From NCBI RefSeq assembly GCF_004348985.1, contig NZ_SMKW01000013.1, forward strand, positions 89,422-153,421: DNA of 64,000 nt, written 5' to 3'. Shown here piece after piece: positions 10,010 to 18,083 of this stretch. The notes beneath the pieces were generated by a model. That model saw nothing but the letters and a program-made list of their open reading frames with translations, searched no databases and was not told the DNA's origin. The position numbers and the translations under genes were made by a program. The stretch is from Saccharopolyspora elongata (GTDB taxonomy: Bacteria > Actinomycetota > Actinomycetes > Mycobacteriales > Pseudonocardiaceae). Position 1 is the stretch's first letter. Each line of letters opens with the position of its first letter.

Positions 10010-13000
10010 GTGCGCGTGGCGTTGCTGGGGCCCTTTCGGCTGAACGCACCCGACGGTCGGGCGATAGCGGTCGGCGGCCTCCGGGTGCGGATGCTCCTCG
10101 CGCGACTCGCGCTCGACGCCGGCCGCACCGTCTCCACCGAGCTCCTCATCGCCGACCTCTGGGGCTCCGCCCAGCCGGCCGGCGCGCTGAACGCGCTCCA
10201 GTCGCTGGTGTCTCGCGCGCGCCGCGCGCTCGCGGGCGAGCTGTCCTTGCGCTCCGACCAGTCGGGCTACGCCCTCCTGGTGGATCCCGACGACGTCGAC
10301 GCCATCCGCTTCGCCGCGCTCGCGGCAGAGGGGCGCCGCCTGCTCCGCAGCGGCCGGCACGATGCTGCCGCTGCCACGCTCCGCGAGGCGCTGGAGCTCT
10401 GGCAAGGGGATGCGCTCGTCGACTTCGTCGACGCGCCGTTCGCCGAGGCGCAGGCGGCGCGGTTGGGGGAGCTGCGCATCGCCGCGGTCGAGGATCGGGC
10501 GGAGGCCGATCTCGGTGCCGGTCGGCATGCCGATCTGGTGCCCGAGCTGGAGGGGCTTTGCGCGCGTTTTCCGCTGCGCGAGCGGCTCACGGCGCTGCGC
10601 GTTCGCGCGCTCTACGCGAGCGGCAGGCAGGCCGATGCGCTTGCCGCTTATGAGGCATTGCGGCGCCGCTTGGACCAGGAGCTCGGGGTGTCGCCGTCGC
10701 AGGAGCTCCGGGATCTGCAGGTCGCGCTGCTGCGCGGCGAGCCCGGCCTGGCGCCGCGTCCGGCACCGCGGCCGGAGCCGGATCCGCGCGACGAGCTGCG
10801 GTGGGAGCCGGTCCGGCCGGTGCTGCCGACCCGGTTGAGCAGTTTCGTCGGCCGGGAGCGGGAGATCGAGCGGGTTCGCGGGGAGCTGGCGGATTCCCGG
10901 CTGGTCACCCTGTTCGGTCCCGGCGGCGCGGGGAAGACGCGGCTGGCGGTCGAGACCGCCGCCGGGATGTCGGATCGGCGGGTGTGGTTCGTCGAGCTCG
11001 CGCCGGTGCGGGACGGGCAGGACGTGACGGCGGCGGCGCTCGCCGCGCTCGGGGTACGCGAGACCCGGCTGCTGGAATCGCCGATGAAGCACGCGTTGAA
11101 CCGGGCGGCGGACCTGTTCTCGGCGGAGCCGGCGCTGCTGGTGCTGGACAACTGCGAGCAGGTGATCGAGGTCGCCGCCGAGTTCGTGCAGGAGGTGCTG
11201 AGCCGGGCCCCGCAGCTGCGGGTCGTGGCGACCAGCCGGGAGCCGTTGGCGCTCACCGGCGAGCGGCTGCTGCCGGTCGGGCCGTTGGAGCTGCCGGAAG
11301 CCGAGGACGCTGCGCCGGAGGCCGCGGCGGTGCGGCTGTTCGTGGATCGGGCGACGGCCGCCCGGCCCGGTTTCGCGCTCGGCGACGGCAACACCCGCGA
11401 CGTGGTGGAGATCTGCCGTCGGCTGGACGGCATGCCGCTGGCGATCGAGCTGGCGGCGGCCCGGCTGCGGGCGATGAGCGTCCGGCAGGTCGCCGAGCGG
11501 CTCGACGACCGATTCCGGTTGCTCACCAGCGGAAATCGCACCGCCATGCCGCGGCACCGGACGCTGCGCGCGGTGGTGGAGTGGAGCTGGGACCTGCTGA
11601 CCGAGCGGGAGCAGGTGCTGGCCGGGCGGATGTCGGTGTTCGCCGGGTACGCCTCGGCCGATGCGATCTCCGCGGTGTGCGCCGACGTCGGGATGCCTGC
11701 CGCGGACGTGTTCTACGTGCTCGTCTCGCTGGTGGAGAAGTCCCTGGTGGAGGCGGTCGATTCGGAACTCGGCATGCGGTACCGGATGCTGGAGACGGTG
11801 CGCGCGTTCTGCGCCGAGAAGCTCGCCGCGGCCGGGGAGAAGGACACCCTGCGCAGCTCGCACGCGACGTACTTCGTCGAGTTCGCCGAATCCGCCGCGC
11901 CCCGGCTGCACGAAGCGGAGCAGATCGACTGGCTGAACCGGCTGGACGCCGACCACGACAACATCATCGCGGCACTGCACTGGGCGACGGAGTCCGGCGA
12001 CGCGGACCGGGGCTTCCGGTTGGGCGCGGCGCTGAGCTGGTACTGGTCGATGTCCGCGCAGCACGACGAGCTGAAGGGCCGGCTTGAAGAGGTGGCCGCC
12101 CTGCCGGGCGCGGCGCCGCCGGAGAGCCGGGCGATCGTCGACCTGATGCTGGTGATGGCCGTCGACTCCACCCCGGACTGGGCCGAGGGCCTGCGCACCG
12201 CGGTAACCGCTGCCCGCGACACCGGCGCGCTCTTCCGCTACCTGTACGCGACGGTGATGGAACCGATCGGGTGGATGCTGATCCACGAACAGTCCGAATT
12301 GGACAGATGCGTCGAGCGGGCGCTGCAGCACCCGCACCCGTGGGCGCGGGCCGCCGGCCTGTTCTGCCGGGGATTCGGCGCGGAGCACAACGGAAATCCC
12401 ATCGCCGGGGAGAAGGACATGCTCGCCGCGCGCACCGAGTTCCGCGCCGTCGGCGACCGGTGGGGCAGCGCGCAGACCACCACGAGCATCGCCGAGTTCC
12501 GGTCGCGGCGCGGCGACCACGAGGGCGCGATCGAGGCGTTCCAGGAATCCGTCGAGACGTTCCGCGAACTGCGCGCCACCGAGGACCTGGTGCCCGCGCT
12601 GGCGCGGATCGGCATGGAGCGGCTGCGCGGCGGCGACCTCGACGGGGCGCGTGCCGACCTGCTGCGCGCCGAACGCATCGGCCGGAACAGGTTCCTCTAC
12701 CACCAGATCGCGGCGCTGACCGGACTCGCCGAGGTCGCCCGGCACGCCGGCGACCGGGACCAGGCCCGCGACTACCTGGCCGCGGCGCGCGCGGCGCTGG
12801 CGGAGGCGGCGACGGAGCCGGAGCCGCTGCGGCAGATGGAACTGCTCGGCGAAGCGCGGCTGCGCCTCGACGAAGGCGAGCCCGGCGAGGCGCTGGCGCT
12901 GCTCGCCGAAGCCTTCGCCGTGGGACTGGAGCTCCGCGACATGCCGCTGAACGCGACCATCGCGGAGCAAGCGGCACGCGTGGAGTTCGCCGCCGGCCGG

Positions 13001-13195
13001 CCGCAGCGGGCGGCACGCCTGATCGGCATCGCCACCGTGCTGCGCGGCCTGGTCGACGAAGGAGACCCCGAAGTGCGAGCGCTGCTGCGCGAGCTGGCCG
13101 GGGAGCACCGCGAAGAGCGCGACGGCGCAGCCGCGCTCTCGCGGGACGACGCCTTCGCGGAGCTCCGCGACGCGTTGGGGGTTGAGGGGCGTTAG
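10010..13195 (+). CDS. Large AfsR-like regulator: OmpR-type wHTH, BTAD and NB-ARC ATPase
   Basis: Predicted cytosolic STAND-type transcription regulator of 1061 residues. The N-terminal winged-helix (residues 1-90, LLIADLWG and SLVSRARRAL) is followed by a bacterial transcriptional activation domain (about 95-245). Then comes an ATPase with Walker A LFGPGGAGKTRLAVE (about residues 301-315), Walker B LLVLDNCEQV and the sensor region VVATSREPLAL. A long helical, TPR-like C-terminus follows. The GTG start follows GAAGCTGGTGCG and the first residues MRVALLGPFRL are typical. No biosynthetic cluster lies beside it, so its target is unknown; it is divergent from dedA. Confidence 0.88.
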   Translation: MRVALLGPFRLNAPDGRAIAVGGLRVRMLLARLALDAGRTVSTELLIADLWGSAQPAGALNALQSLVSRARRALAGELSLRSDQSGYALLVDPDDVDAIRFAALAAEGRRLLRSGRHDAAAATLREALELWQGDALVDFVDAPFAEAQAARLGELRIAAVEDRAEADLGAGRHADLVPELEGLCARFPLRERLTALRVRALYASGRQADALAAYEALRRRLDQELGVSPSQELRDLQVALLRGEPGLAPRPAPRPEPDPRDELRWEPVRPVLPTRLSSFVGREREIERVRGELADSRLVTLFGPGGAGKTRLAVETAAGMSDRRVWFVELAPVRDGQDVTAAALAALGVRETRLLESPMKHALNRAADLFSAEPALLVLDNCEQVIEVAAEFVQEVLSRAPQLRVVATSREPLALTGERLLPVGPLELPEAEDAAPEAAAVRLFVDRATAARPGFALGDGNTRDVVEICRRLDGMPLAIELAAARLRAMSVRQVAERLDDRFRLLTSGNRTAMPRHRTLRAVVEWSWDLLTEREQVLAGRMSVFAGYASADAISAVCADVGMPAADVFYVLVSLVEKSLVEAVDSELGMRYRMLETVRAFCAEKLAAAGEKDTLRSSHATYFVEFAESAAPRLHEAEQIDWLNRLDADHDNIIAALHWATESGDADRGFRLGAALSWYWSMSAQHDELKGRLEEVAALPGAAPPESRAIVDLMLVMAVDSTPDWAEGLRTAVTAARDTGALFRYLYATVMEPIGWMLIHEQSELDRCVERALQHPHPWARAAGLFCRGFGAEHNGNPIAGEKDMLAARTEFRAVGDRWGSAQTTTSIAEFRSRRGDHEGAIEAFQESVETFRELRATEDLVPALARIGMERLRGGDLDGARADLLRAERIGRNRFLYHQIAALTGLAEVARHAGDRDQARDYLAAARAALAEAATEPEPLRQMELLGEARLRLDEGEPGEALALLAEAFAVGLELRDMPLNATIAEQAARVEFAAGRPQRAARLIGIATVLRGLVDEGDPEVRALLRELAGEHREERDGAAALSRDDAFAELRDALGVEGR

Positions 13196-13223
13196 CCCCG
13201 AATCGGGCGGAGGCTTTGCCGGA

Positions 13224-13272
13224 CCTGCGGTCGGTCCCTCCCGCCCCCGACGCGGGAGGGCTCGACCGCAGG
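13224..13272 (+). terminator. Two-step hairpin after the BTAD regulator
   Basis: Nested stem: outer 9 bp (13224-13232 with 13264-13272) and inner 9 bp (13236-13244 with 13252-13260). The 301-base gap 13196-13496 holds this hairpin, the next palindrome and nothing else recognised. Confidence 0.75.
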
Positions 13273-13406
13273 TGGTCATGAGGATTATTCCGCTTCGGCC
13301 GGGGACACCTCCCGGCGACCACCGATAACGCCGTCATCACCGCTGGTCAGGGACCATCCGCGCGTTCCGGGGCAGGGCGTTCGAGGTCCGGTTTCCGCTG
13401 GTCACC

Positions 13407-13454
13407 GGTCGTGAGTGTTTTGGGCTGCTATGGCGACCCAAACCACTCACGACC
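13407..13454. repeat. CGTGAGTG-family palindrome, copy 2
   Basis: 48-bp palindrome with arms GGTCGTGAGTG/CACTCACGACC and loop CTGCTATGGCGAC, at the convergent junction of the BTAD regulator and drrB. Confidence 0.8.
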
Positions 13455-13496
13455 ACCTGCCTGCGGAAACGCCGCTTCGGAGTGCGCCGCCGACGG

Positions 13497-14318
13497 TCAC
13501 ATCCGGCGGCGGTACGCCCACATCGCCAGCGGGAAGAACACCGCCACGATCGCGACCATCCAGATCAGCGTCGCCGTCAGCGGCCCGGCGACCGGCCCGC
13601 CGATCATCAGGCCGCGAGCGGTGTCCGCGAGCTTGGTGACCGGGTTGATGCTCACCCACACCTGCAGCCAGCCCGGCATCGTCTCGGTCGGCACGAACAC
13701 GTTGCTGCCCATGGTCAACGGGAACATGAACGCCATGGCCACGCCGGGCAGCGCCTGCTGGTTCTTGATCAGCATTCCGAGGAACACCGAGATCCAGCAC
13801 ATCGCCAGCGCGAAGGCGATCACCACGACGATCGCGACCAGCGCGGACAGCGGATCGGTCTGGATGCGGAAGCCCATGATGGTGGCGAAGACCAGCAGCA
13901 CCGCCAGCGCCACCAGGTACCGCACGATGTCGCCGAGCACCGCGCCGATCAGCGGCGCCGACCGCGCCACCGGCAGACTGCGGAACCGGTCGAACACTCC
14001 CTTGGAGATGTCGGTGTTGAGCGCCCAGCCGGTGCCGAGGCTGGCGAAGACCATGTTCATCGCCATCACACCGGGCAGTGTGAGCTGCAGGTATCCCGAG
14101 GTGTCCCCATCGTTGATCGCCCCGCCGAAGAGGTAGACGAACATGACCAGGAACAGGATCGGCTGGATGGTGACGTCGATCAGGCCCTCGGGCGACTTGC
14201 GGATCTTGAGGATGCTGCGCCCGGCCAGGGTCAGGCCGTGCCGCAGCGCGCGGATCGGGCCGATGCGCTCCGAGGCGGTCGTCGGCGCGGCCGGCGGGCG
14301 TTCGATCGTGGCGGTCAT
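13497..14318 (-). CDS. ABC-2 type exporter permease (DrrB-like)
   Basis: Membrane subunit of a daunorubicin-resistance-type efflux ABC exporter. 273 residues, six predicted helices, with the ABC-2 signature region FASLGTGWALNTDISKGVFD followed by RFRSLPVARSAPLIGA. Its ATG overlaps the stop of the upstream ATPase gene (ATGA), so translation is probably coupled. Because the partner ATPase gene carries an amber codon, the transporter may be non-functional unless another ATPase substitutes. Confidence 0.92.
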   Translation of the reverse strand: MTATIERPPAAPTTASERIGPIRALRHGLTLAGRSILKIRKSPEGLIDVTIQPILFLVMFVYLFGGAINDGDTSGYLQLTLPGVMAMNMVFASLGTGWALNTDISKGVFDRFRSLPVARSAPLIGAVLGDIVRYLVALAVLLVFATIMGFRIQTDPLSALVAIVVVIAFALAMCWISVFLGMLIKNQQALPGVAMAFMFPLTMGSNVFVPTETMPGWLQVWVSINPVTKLADTARGLMIGGPVAGPLTATLIWMVAIVAVFFPLAMWAYRRRM

Positions 14319-15268
14319 GCGGCGGTCTCCTCCTCGGCGGCCTTGCCGGTGATGGCCAGGAACACCTCGTCCAGGCTGGGCAGGCGCAGCGCGAGCTCGT
14401 CGGCGGTGATCCCGGCGTCGTCGAGCCGGCGGACCAGGGTGGACAGCAGCACCGGGTCGTCGACCGGCGTGGTCAGCAGCCCGCTGTCGTCGTTCGTGGC
14501 CGGTTCGGCGCCGGTCAGCTCGGCGAGGATCCGGCGCACCGCGGGCACGTTCGCCAGATCGGTCGGCCGCACCTGCAGGGTCTGGCCGCCGACACGGCGC
14601 TTGAGCTCGTCGGCGCGGCCGTCGGCGACCACCCGGCCGTGGTCGATCACGCTGATCCGGTCGGCCAGCTGATCGGCCTCCTCCAGGTACTGCGTGGTCA
14701 ACAGCACCGTCACGCCCTCGGCGGAGAGCGTGCGCACCATGTCCCAGACCTGGTTGCGGCTGCGCGGGTCGAGCCCGGTGGTGGGCTCGTCGAGGTAGAG
14801 GACCTCGGGGCGGCCGATCAGGCTCGCCGCGAGGTCCAGGCGGCGCCGCATGCCGCCGGAGTAGGTCTTGATCGCGCGGCCGCCGGCGTCGGTGAGGTCG
14901 AACCGCTCCAGCAGTTCGGCCGCCCGCGCCTTGGCGTCGCGCTTCGGCATTTCCAGCAACCGGCCGATGAGCACCAGGTTCTCGATGCCGGTGAGCTCCT
15001 CGTCGACCGAGGCGTACTAGCCGGTGAGCCCGATGCGGCTGCGCACCGCGACCGGCTGGCGGAGCACGTCGTAGCCCGCGACGGTCGCGGTGCCCGCATC
15101 CGGCCGCAGCAACGTGGCCAGGATCCGGACCGCCGTGGTCTTGCCCGCACCGTTGGGGCCGAGCACGCCGAGGATCGTTCCCGCCGGCACGGCGAGATCC
15201 ACCCCGGCCAGCGCGGTGGTGGAGCCGAATCGTTTGACCAGGCCCTCGGCCCGGATCGCGAATGACAT
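14315..15268 (-). pseudogene. DrrA-like ABC exporter ATPase interrupted by an amber codon
   Basis: ATPase partner of the DrrB-like permease, 318 codons from ATG 15268 ([15 protein letters not shown]). Walker A is GPNGAGKTT. The frame then meets TAG (complement of 15017-15019) directly after RIGLTG and continues in the same frame with YASVDEELTG, signature YSGGMRRRLDLAASL, Walker B VLYLDEPTTGLDPRSR and the DrrA C-terminal domain to TGA at 14315. Relatives have glutamine here (LTGQYASVDE), the Q-loop residue, so a single CAG to TAG change explains it. A truncated 218-codon product could start at ATG 14974 but would lack Walker A. Confidence 0.85.
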
Positions 15269-15352
15269 GCTTTCACTTTCCGGGGGGACGCTGACAGCCC
15301 GCGCACAGCTCGCTGACAGGCTGGGTGACGCGGACGACATTGGGGAGCCAGG

Positions 15353-16354
15353 ATGGATCGGACGTTGGTCGTCGAGCCGGAGCGGGACGACCCGCCGCGG
15401 CGCAAGCCCGGTGGCCGCGTGGTCACGGTGCTGCTGGTGCTGGCCGCGATCGGCCTGCTGGCCTGGGCGACGCTGCCGCTGTCGGGCTGGGACAGCGGCC
15501 GGTACCTGGTGGCGCTGGCGGCGTTGACCCAGTACGCGGCGCTGACCGGCATCGTGCTGGCGCTGCTCGCCGTGATCCTGCGGCGCTGGTTGACCGCGCT
15601 CGTCGTCGGCCTGGCGACCGCGATCCTGGTGCTCTCCGTCGCGCCGCGCGCCATTCCGGACGCGACTCCGGCGCAGGGCGTTGCGCTGCGGGTGATGTCG
15701 CTGAACGGCTTCTTCGGCGGGGCGGATGCCGCGCAGGTCGTGGACATCGTGCGGCAGAACCAGGTCGACGTCCTGAGCCTGCAGGAACTCACGCCCGAGC
15801 TGGTGGCCGCGCTGGACGACGCCGGGCTCGCCGAGACGCTGCCGCACCGGGTGTTCCAGCCGGGGCCCAAGGCGGACGGCTCCGGGATCGCGTCGCGCTA
15901 CCCGCTGCAGGAACTGTCGCTGGTGCCGGATTCGACGCTGGCCCAGCCATCGGCGCGGGTGCAGCGGCCGGGCTCGCCGGCTTTCGAGATCGTCGCGGTG
16001 CACCCGCTGTACCCGGTGGGCCGGAACACGGCCGAGGTCTGGGACCGCGAGATGCGCGAGCTGCCGGCGCCGGCCACCGACGGCACGCCCCGGATGCTGG
16101 TCGGCGACTTCAACGCCACCCTCGACCACACCCGGCTCAAGTACTTGATCGGCCAGGGCTACACCGACGCCGCCGAGGCCACCGGCGACGGCCTGCACCC
16201 GACCTGGCCGGGCCCGGGCACCTGGTTCCCGCCGCCGGTCACGATCGACCACGTGCTCACCAGCGGCGGTATCGCGCCCCAGTCGTTCCGCACCATCGAC
16301 GTGGCCGGCGCCGACCACCGCGCGATCCTCGCCACGGTCGTCCTGACCGGCTGA
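15353..16354 (+). CDS. Membrane-anchored endonuclease/exonuclease/phosphatase family protein
   Basis: 333-residue protein with about three N-terminal membrane helices (residues 25-105) and an extracytoplasmic EEP catalytic domain. Metal and catalytic motifs are present: LQEL (Glu, about residue 143), GDFNATLDH (Asp/Asn) and the terminal DHRAI (Asp-His). Members act as phosphodiesterases on lipids, nucleic acids or sugar phosphates; the substrate cannot be told here. The ATG at 15353 follows GGGGAGCC. It is divergent from drrA and convergent with mhuD. Confidence 0.88.
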   Translation: MDRTLVVEPERDDPPRRKPGGRVVTVLLVLAAIGLLAWATLPLSGWDSGRYLVALAALTQYAALTGIVLALLAVILRRWLTALVVGLATAILVLSVAPRAIPDATPAQGVALRVMSLNGFFGGADAAQVVDIVRQNQVDVLSLQELTPELVAALDDAGLAETLPHRVFQPGPKADGSGIASRYPLQELSLVPDSTLAQPSARVQRPGSPAFEIVAVHPLYPVGRNTAEVWDREMRELPAPATDGTPRMLVGDFNATLDHTRLKYLIGQGYTDAAEATGDGLHPTWPGPGTWFPPPVTIDHVLTSGGIAPQSFRTIDVAGADHRAILATVVLTG

Positions 16355-16375
16355 TCGCGCCGCCGCAGGTCAGTG

Positions 16376-16421
16376 CCCGTGAGTGTTTTGGGGTGGTGTA
16401 GCGCCCCAAAACACTCACGGG
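16376..16421. repeat. CGTGAGTG-family palindrome, copy 3
   Basis: 46-bp near-perfect palindrome (CCCGTGAGTGTTTTGGGG and its complement, loop TGGTGTAGCG) at the convergent junction of the EEP gene and mhuD. Confidence 0.82.
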
Positions 16422-16452
16422 TCCTGAACAGCCGGAACGGCTGCCCGGCCGG

Positions 16453-16761
16453 TCACTTGCCGGGGTGGGACTCCTGGACGAGCTCGAACTCCAGCAGGCT
16501 GGACCCGCTGGCCACCGGGTTCTTGGCCTCGCCCGCGTGCGCCTCCTTCGCCGGGCCGCTGGCCCACGCCTGGAACGCCTCCTCGGACTCCCACTTCGTG
16601 TACACGAAGTAGCGGTTCTCGCCCTTCACCGGGCGCAGCAGCTCGAACCCGAGGAAGCCGGGAGCGCTGTCCACCGAGCCGTGCCGCGAAGCGAACCGCT
16701 TCTCCAGCTCCGGGCCGGCACCTTCAGGGATCTCGATCGCATTGATCTTCACAACAGCCAT
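16453..16761 (-). CDS. mhuD: Heme-degrading monooxygenase, MhuD family
   Basis: Cytosolic ABM-fold enzyme that opens heme and frees iron. The 102 residues align by eye with M. tuberculosis MhuD (Rv3592), beginning AVVKINAIEIPEGAGPELEK. The residues reported to bind or act on heme in MhuD fall at the same numbers: Asn7, Phe23, Arg26, Trp66 and His75. In mycobacteria mhuD also sits between clpC and mutY, so position supports orthology. No iron box was found directly upstream. Confidence 0.92.
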   Translation of the reverse strand: MAVVKINAIEIPEGAGPELEKRFASRHGSVDSAPGFLGFELLRPVKGENRYFVYTKWESEEAFQAWASGPAKEAHAGEAKNPVASGSSLLEFELVQESHPGK

Positions 16762-16830
16762 GCAGCCAGCCTACGAGCCCGCCGCGACCACCGGCGACCG
16801 CACGGCCCGAGGCATCCGCCGGCCCGTCCC

Positions 16831-17784
16831 CTACCCGACCGGTTCTGCCTCGTCGTCCGACTCGGACTCCTCGAACCTGCTGAACTCGCCGTTCTGGTAC
16901 CAGTAGGTGCTGTCGCCGATGTCGTAGCCGATTTCGGCCGCATCGACGTGATCGCGCGCCACCGCGGAGACCGCGGTGACGACCAGGTCCAGCATGTCGG
17001 GCTCGGGCACCTCCGCCACGAGCACGGCGTCCTGCGCGGGAACGGCCAGCACCACTCCGTGCTCCGCCAACTCCGGCTCGATCTCGTCGAGCAGCAGCGC
17101 CCACGGGGCGTTCTCGGCGGTCAGCACCGTGATCGTCGCGACCGGCTCGCCGTCCTCATCGGACAGCTCGACGGACACCTCGCCCCACGCCGGGGCCTCC
17201 TCCTCCCGGCGCAGGTTCGCGAGAGCCGCCTCGACCAGCTGCTCGGGCTCCACGCCCCAGGCCTGCACCGCCGCGTTGTGCACCTGGGTGTCGATCTCGG
17301 GCTCGTCCTCGTCCGTCGATGGCGCGTCCGCTACGACCAGCCCGATCCAGAGCCCGTCGGCCAGCGGCAGCCGGAACCACTCCTCGGACTCGTCGGGCTC
17401 CTCCGTCTCATCCGCCTCGCAGCGCGGGCTTCCGTCGAACAGGTGGATCCGCAGGAGATCCCGCACCTGCTCGAAGGATGCCTGCTCGAGCCATTCCGAC
17501 TGGGCCTCGGCCATGCTCCACGCGTCGATCTGGCCGAAGCAAATGCCCTCCCAGTCCTCCCGCGGTGCTTCCGCACACCGCTTGGCGAGCTGTTCGAGCC
17601 GGAACTCGTAGCCGTCGGAGTAGGCCCCAGCGACCAACTCGACGAAGCCCGATTCGAGGTACTGCCCGCCGGCGCCGAAGCAGTCGCAAGCGTCGTCGAC
17701 CTCTTTGCGGAACGCCTCGAACTGCTCGGCGTCGAAGAAGCCGCACCACTCCGGGATTTCCACCGCAGCAAAAGTTTGTGCCAT
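16831..17784 (-). CDS. Acidic protein of unknown function
   Basis: 317 residues, strongly acidic (tail EESESDDEAEPVG), no signal peptide or membrane helix, five cysteines in the N-terminal half. The C-terminal part (ALLLDEIEPELAEHGVVLAV then PAQDAVLVAEVPEPD) faintly recalls the DUF1444/YtpQ fold, but this is only a guess by eye. The start MAQTFAAVEIPEWCG is the first ATG. It stands alone on the minus strand upstream of mhuD (69-base gap) and may be co-transcribed with it. Confidence 0.75.
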   Translation of the reverse strand: MAQTFAAVEIPEWCGFFDAEQFEAFRKEVDDACDCFGAGGQYLESGFVELVAGAYSDGYEFRLEQLAKRCAEAPREDWEGICFGQIDAWSMAEAQSEWLEQASFEQVRDLLRIHLFDGSPRCEADETEEPDESEEWFRLPLADGLWIGLVVADAPSTDEDEPEIDTQVHNAAVQAWGVEPEQLVEAALANLRREEEAPAWGEVSVELSDEDGEPVATITVLTAENAPWALLLDEIEPELAEHGVVLAVPAQDAVLVAEVPEPDMLDLVVTAVSAVARDHVDAAEIGYDIGDSTYWYQNGEFSRFEESESDDEAEPVG

Positions 17785-18083
17785 GTGGCCGAACGCTAGC
17801 GAAGCCCGATGACAATTCGACCCGGTACCGCGAGATCGGCTCTACAGGGGCTGTTTTGGATGTCGTGGTGTTGAGGTGTGGTGACGCGGGGTTTTGTCTT
17901 TGAAGCGGCGCAGCCGCTTAGCCCGCCCTCGCAGCTTGCACCGCCGCGGGTTCTCAGGTGGTTTCTCGCGATGACAGCCCCGACGTGGTGAATTGGCATT
18001 CATGAGTCGGGGATCCCACAGCGAGAAGGCGCCTGAGGTTCCGCTACCGGCACCGCAACGCAGAACGAGTTTGGAAACAGGCA
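17785..18083. other. 299-base gap, no gene recognised
   Basis: Short reading frames here lack ribosome sites and family resemblance. The stretch GCGGCGCAGCCGC near 17904-17916 is self-complementary. Composition and lack of coding signal suggest a non-coding repeat or the decayed end of a gene; no second copy was found in the window. Confidence 0.35.

Noticed and set aside
8870..13279. Very long minus-strand open frame (1469 codons)
   Set aside because: Antisense shadow of dedA flank and the BTAD regulator; high-GC frames stay open. Only the plus-strand frame has domain motifs.
10010..16354. BTAD regulator plus drrAB as part of an antibiotic gene cluster
   Set aside because: No biosynthetic enzymes lie nearby, so a cluster cannot be supported.
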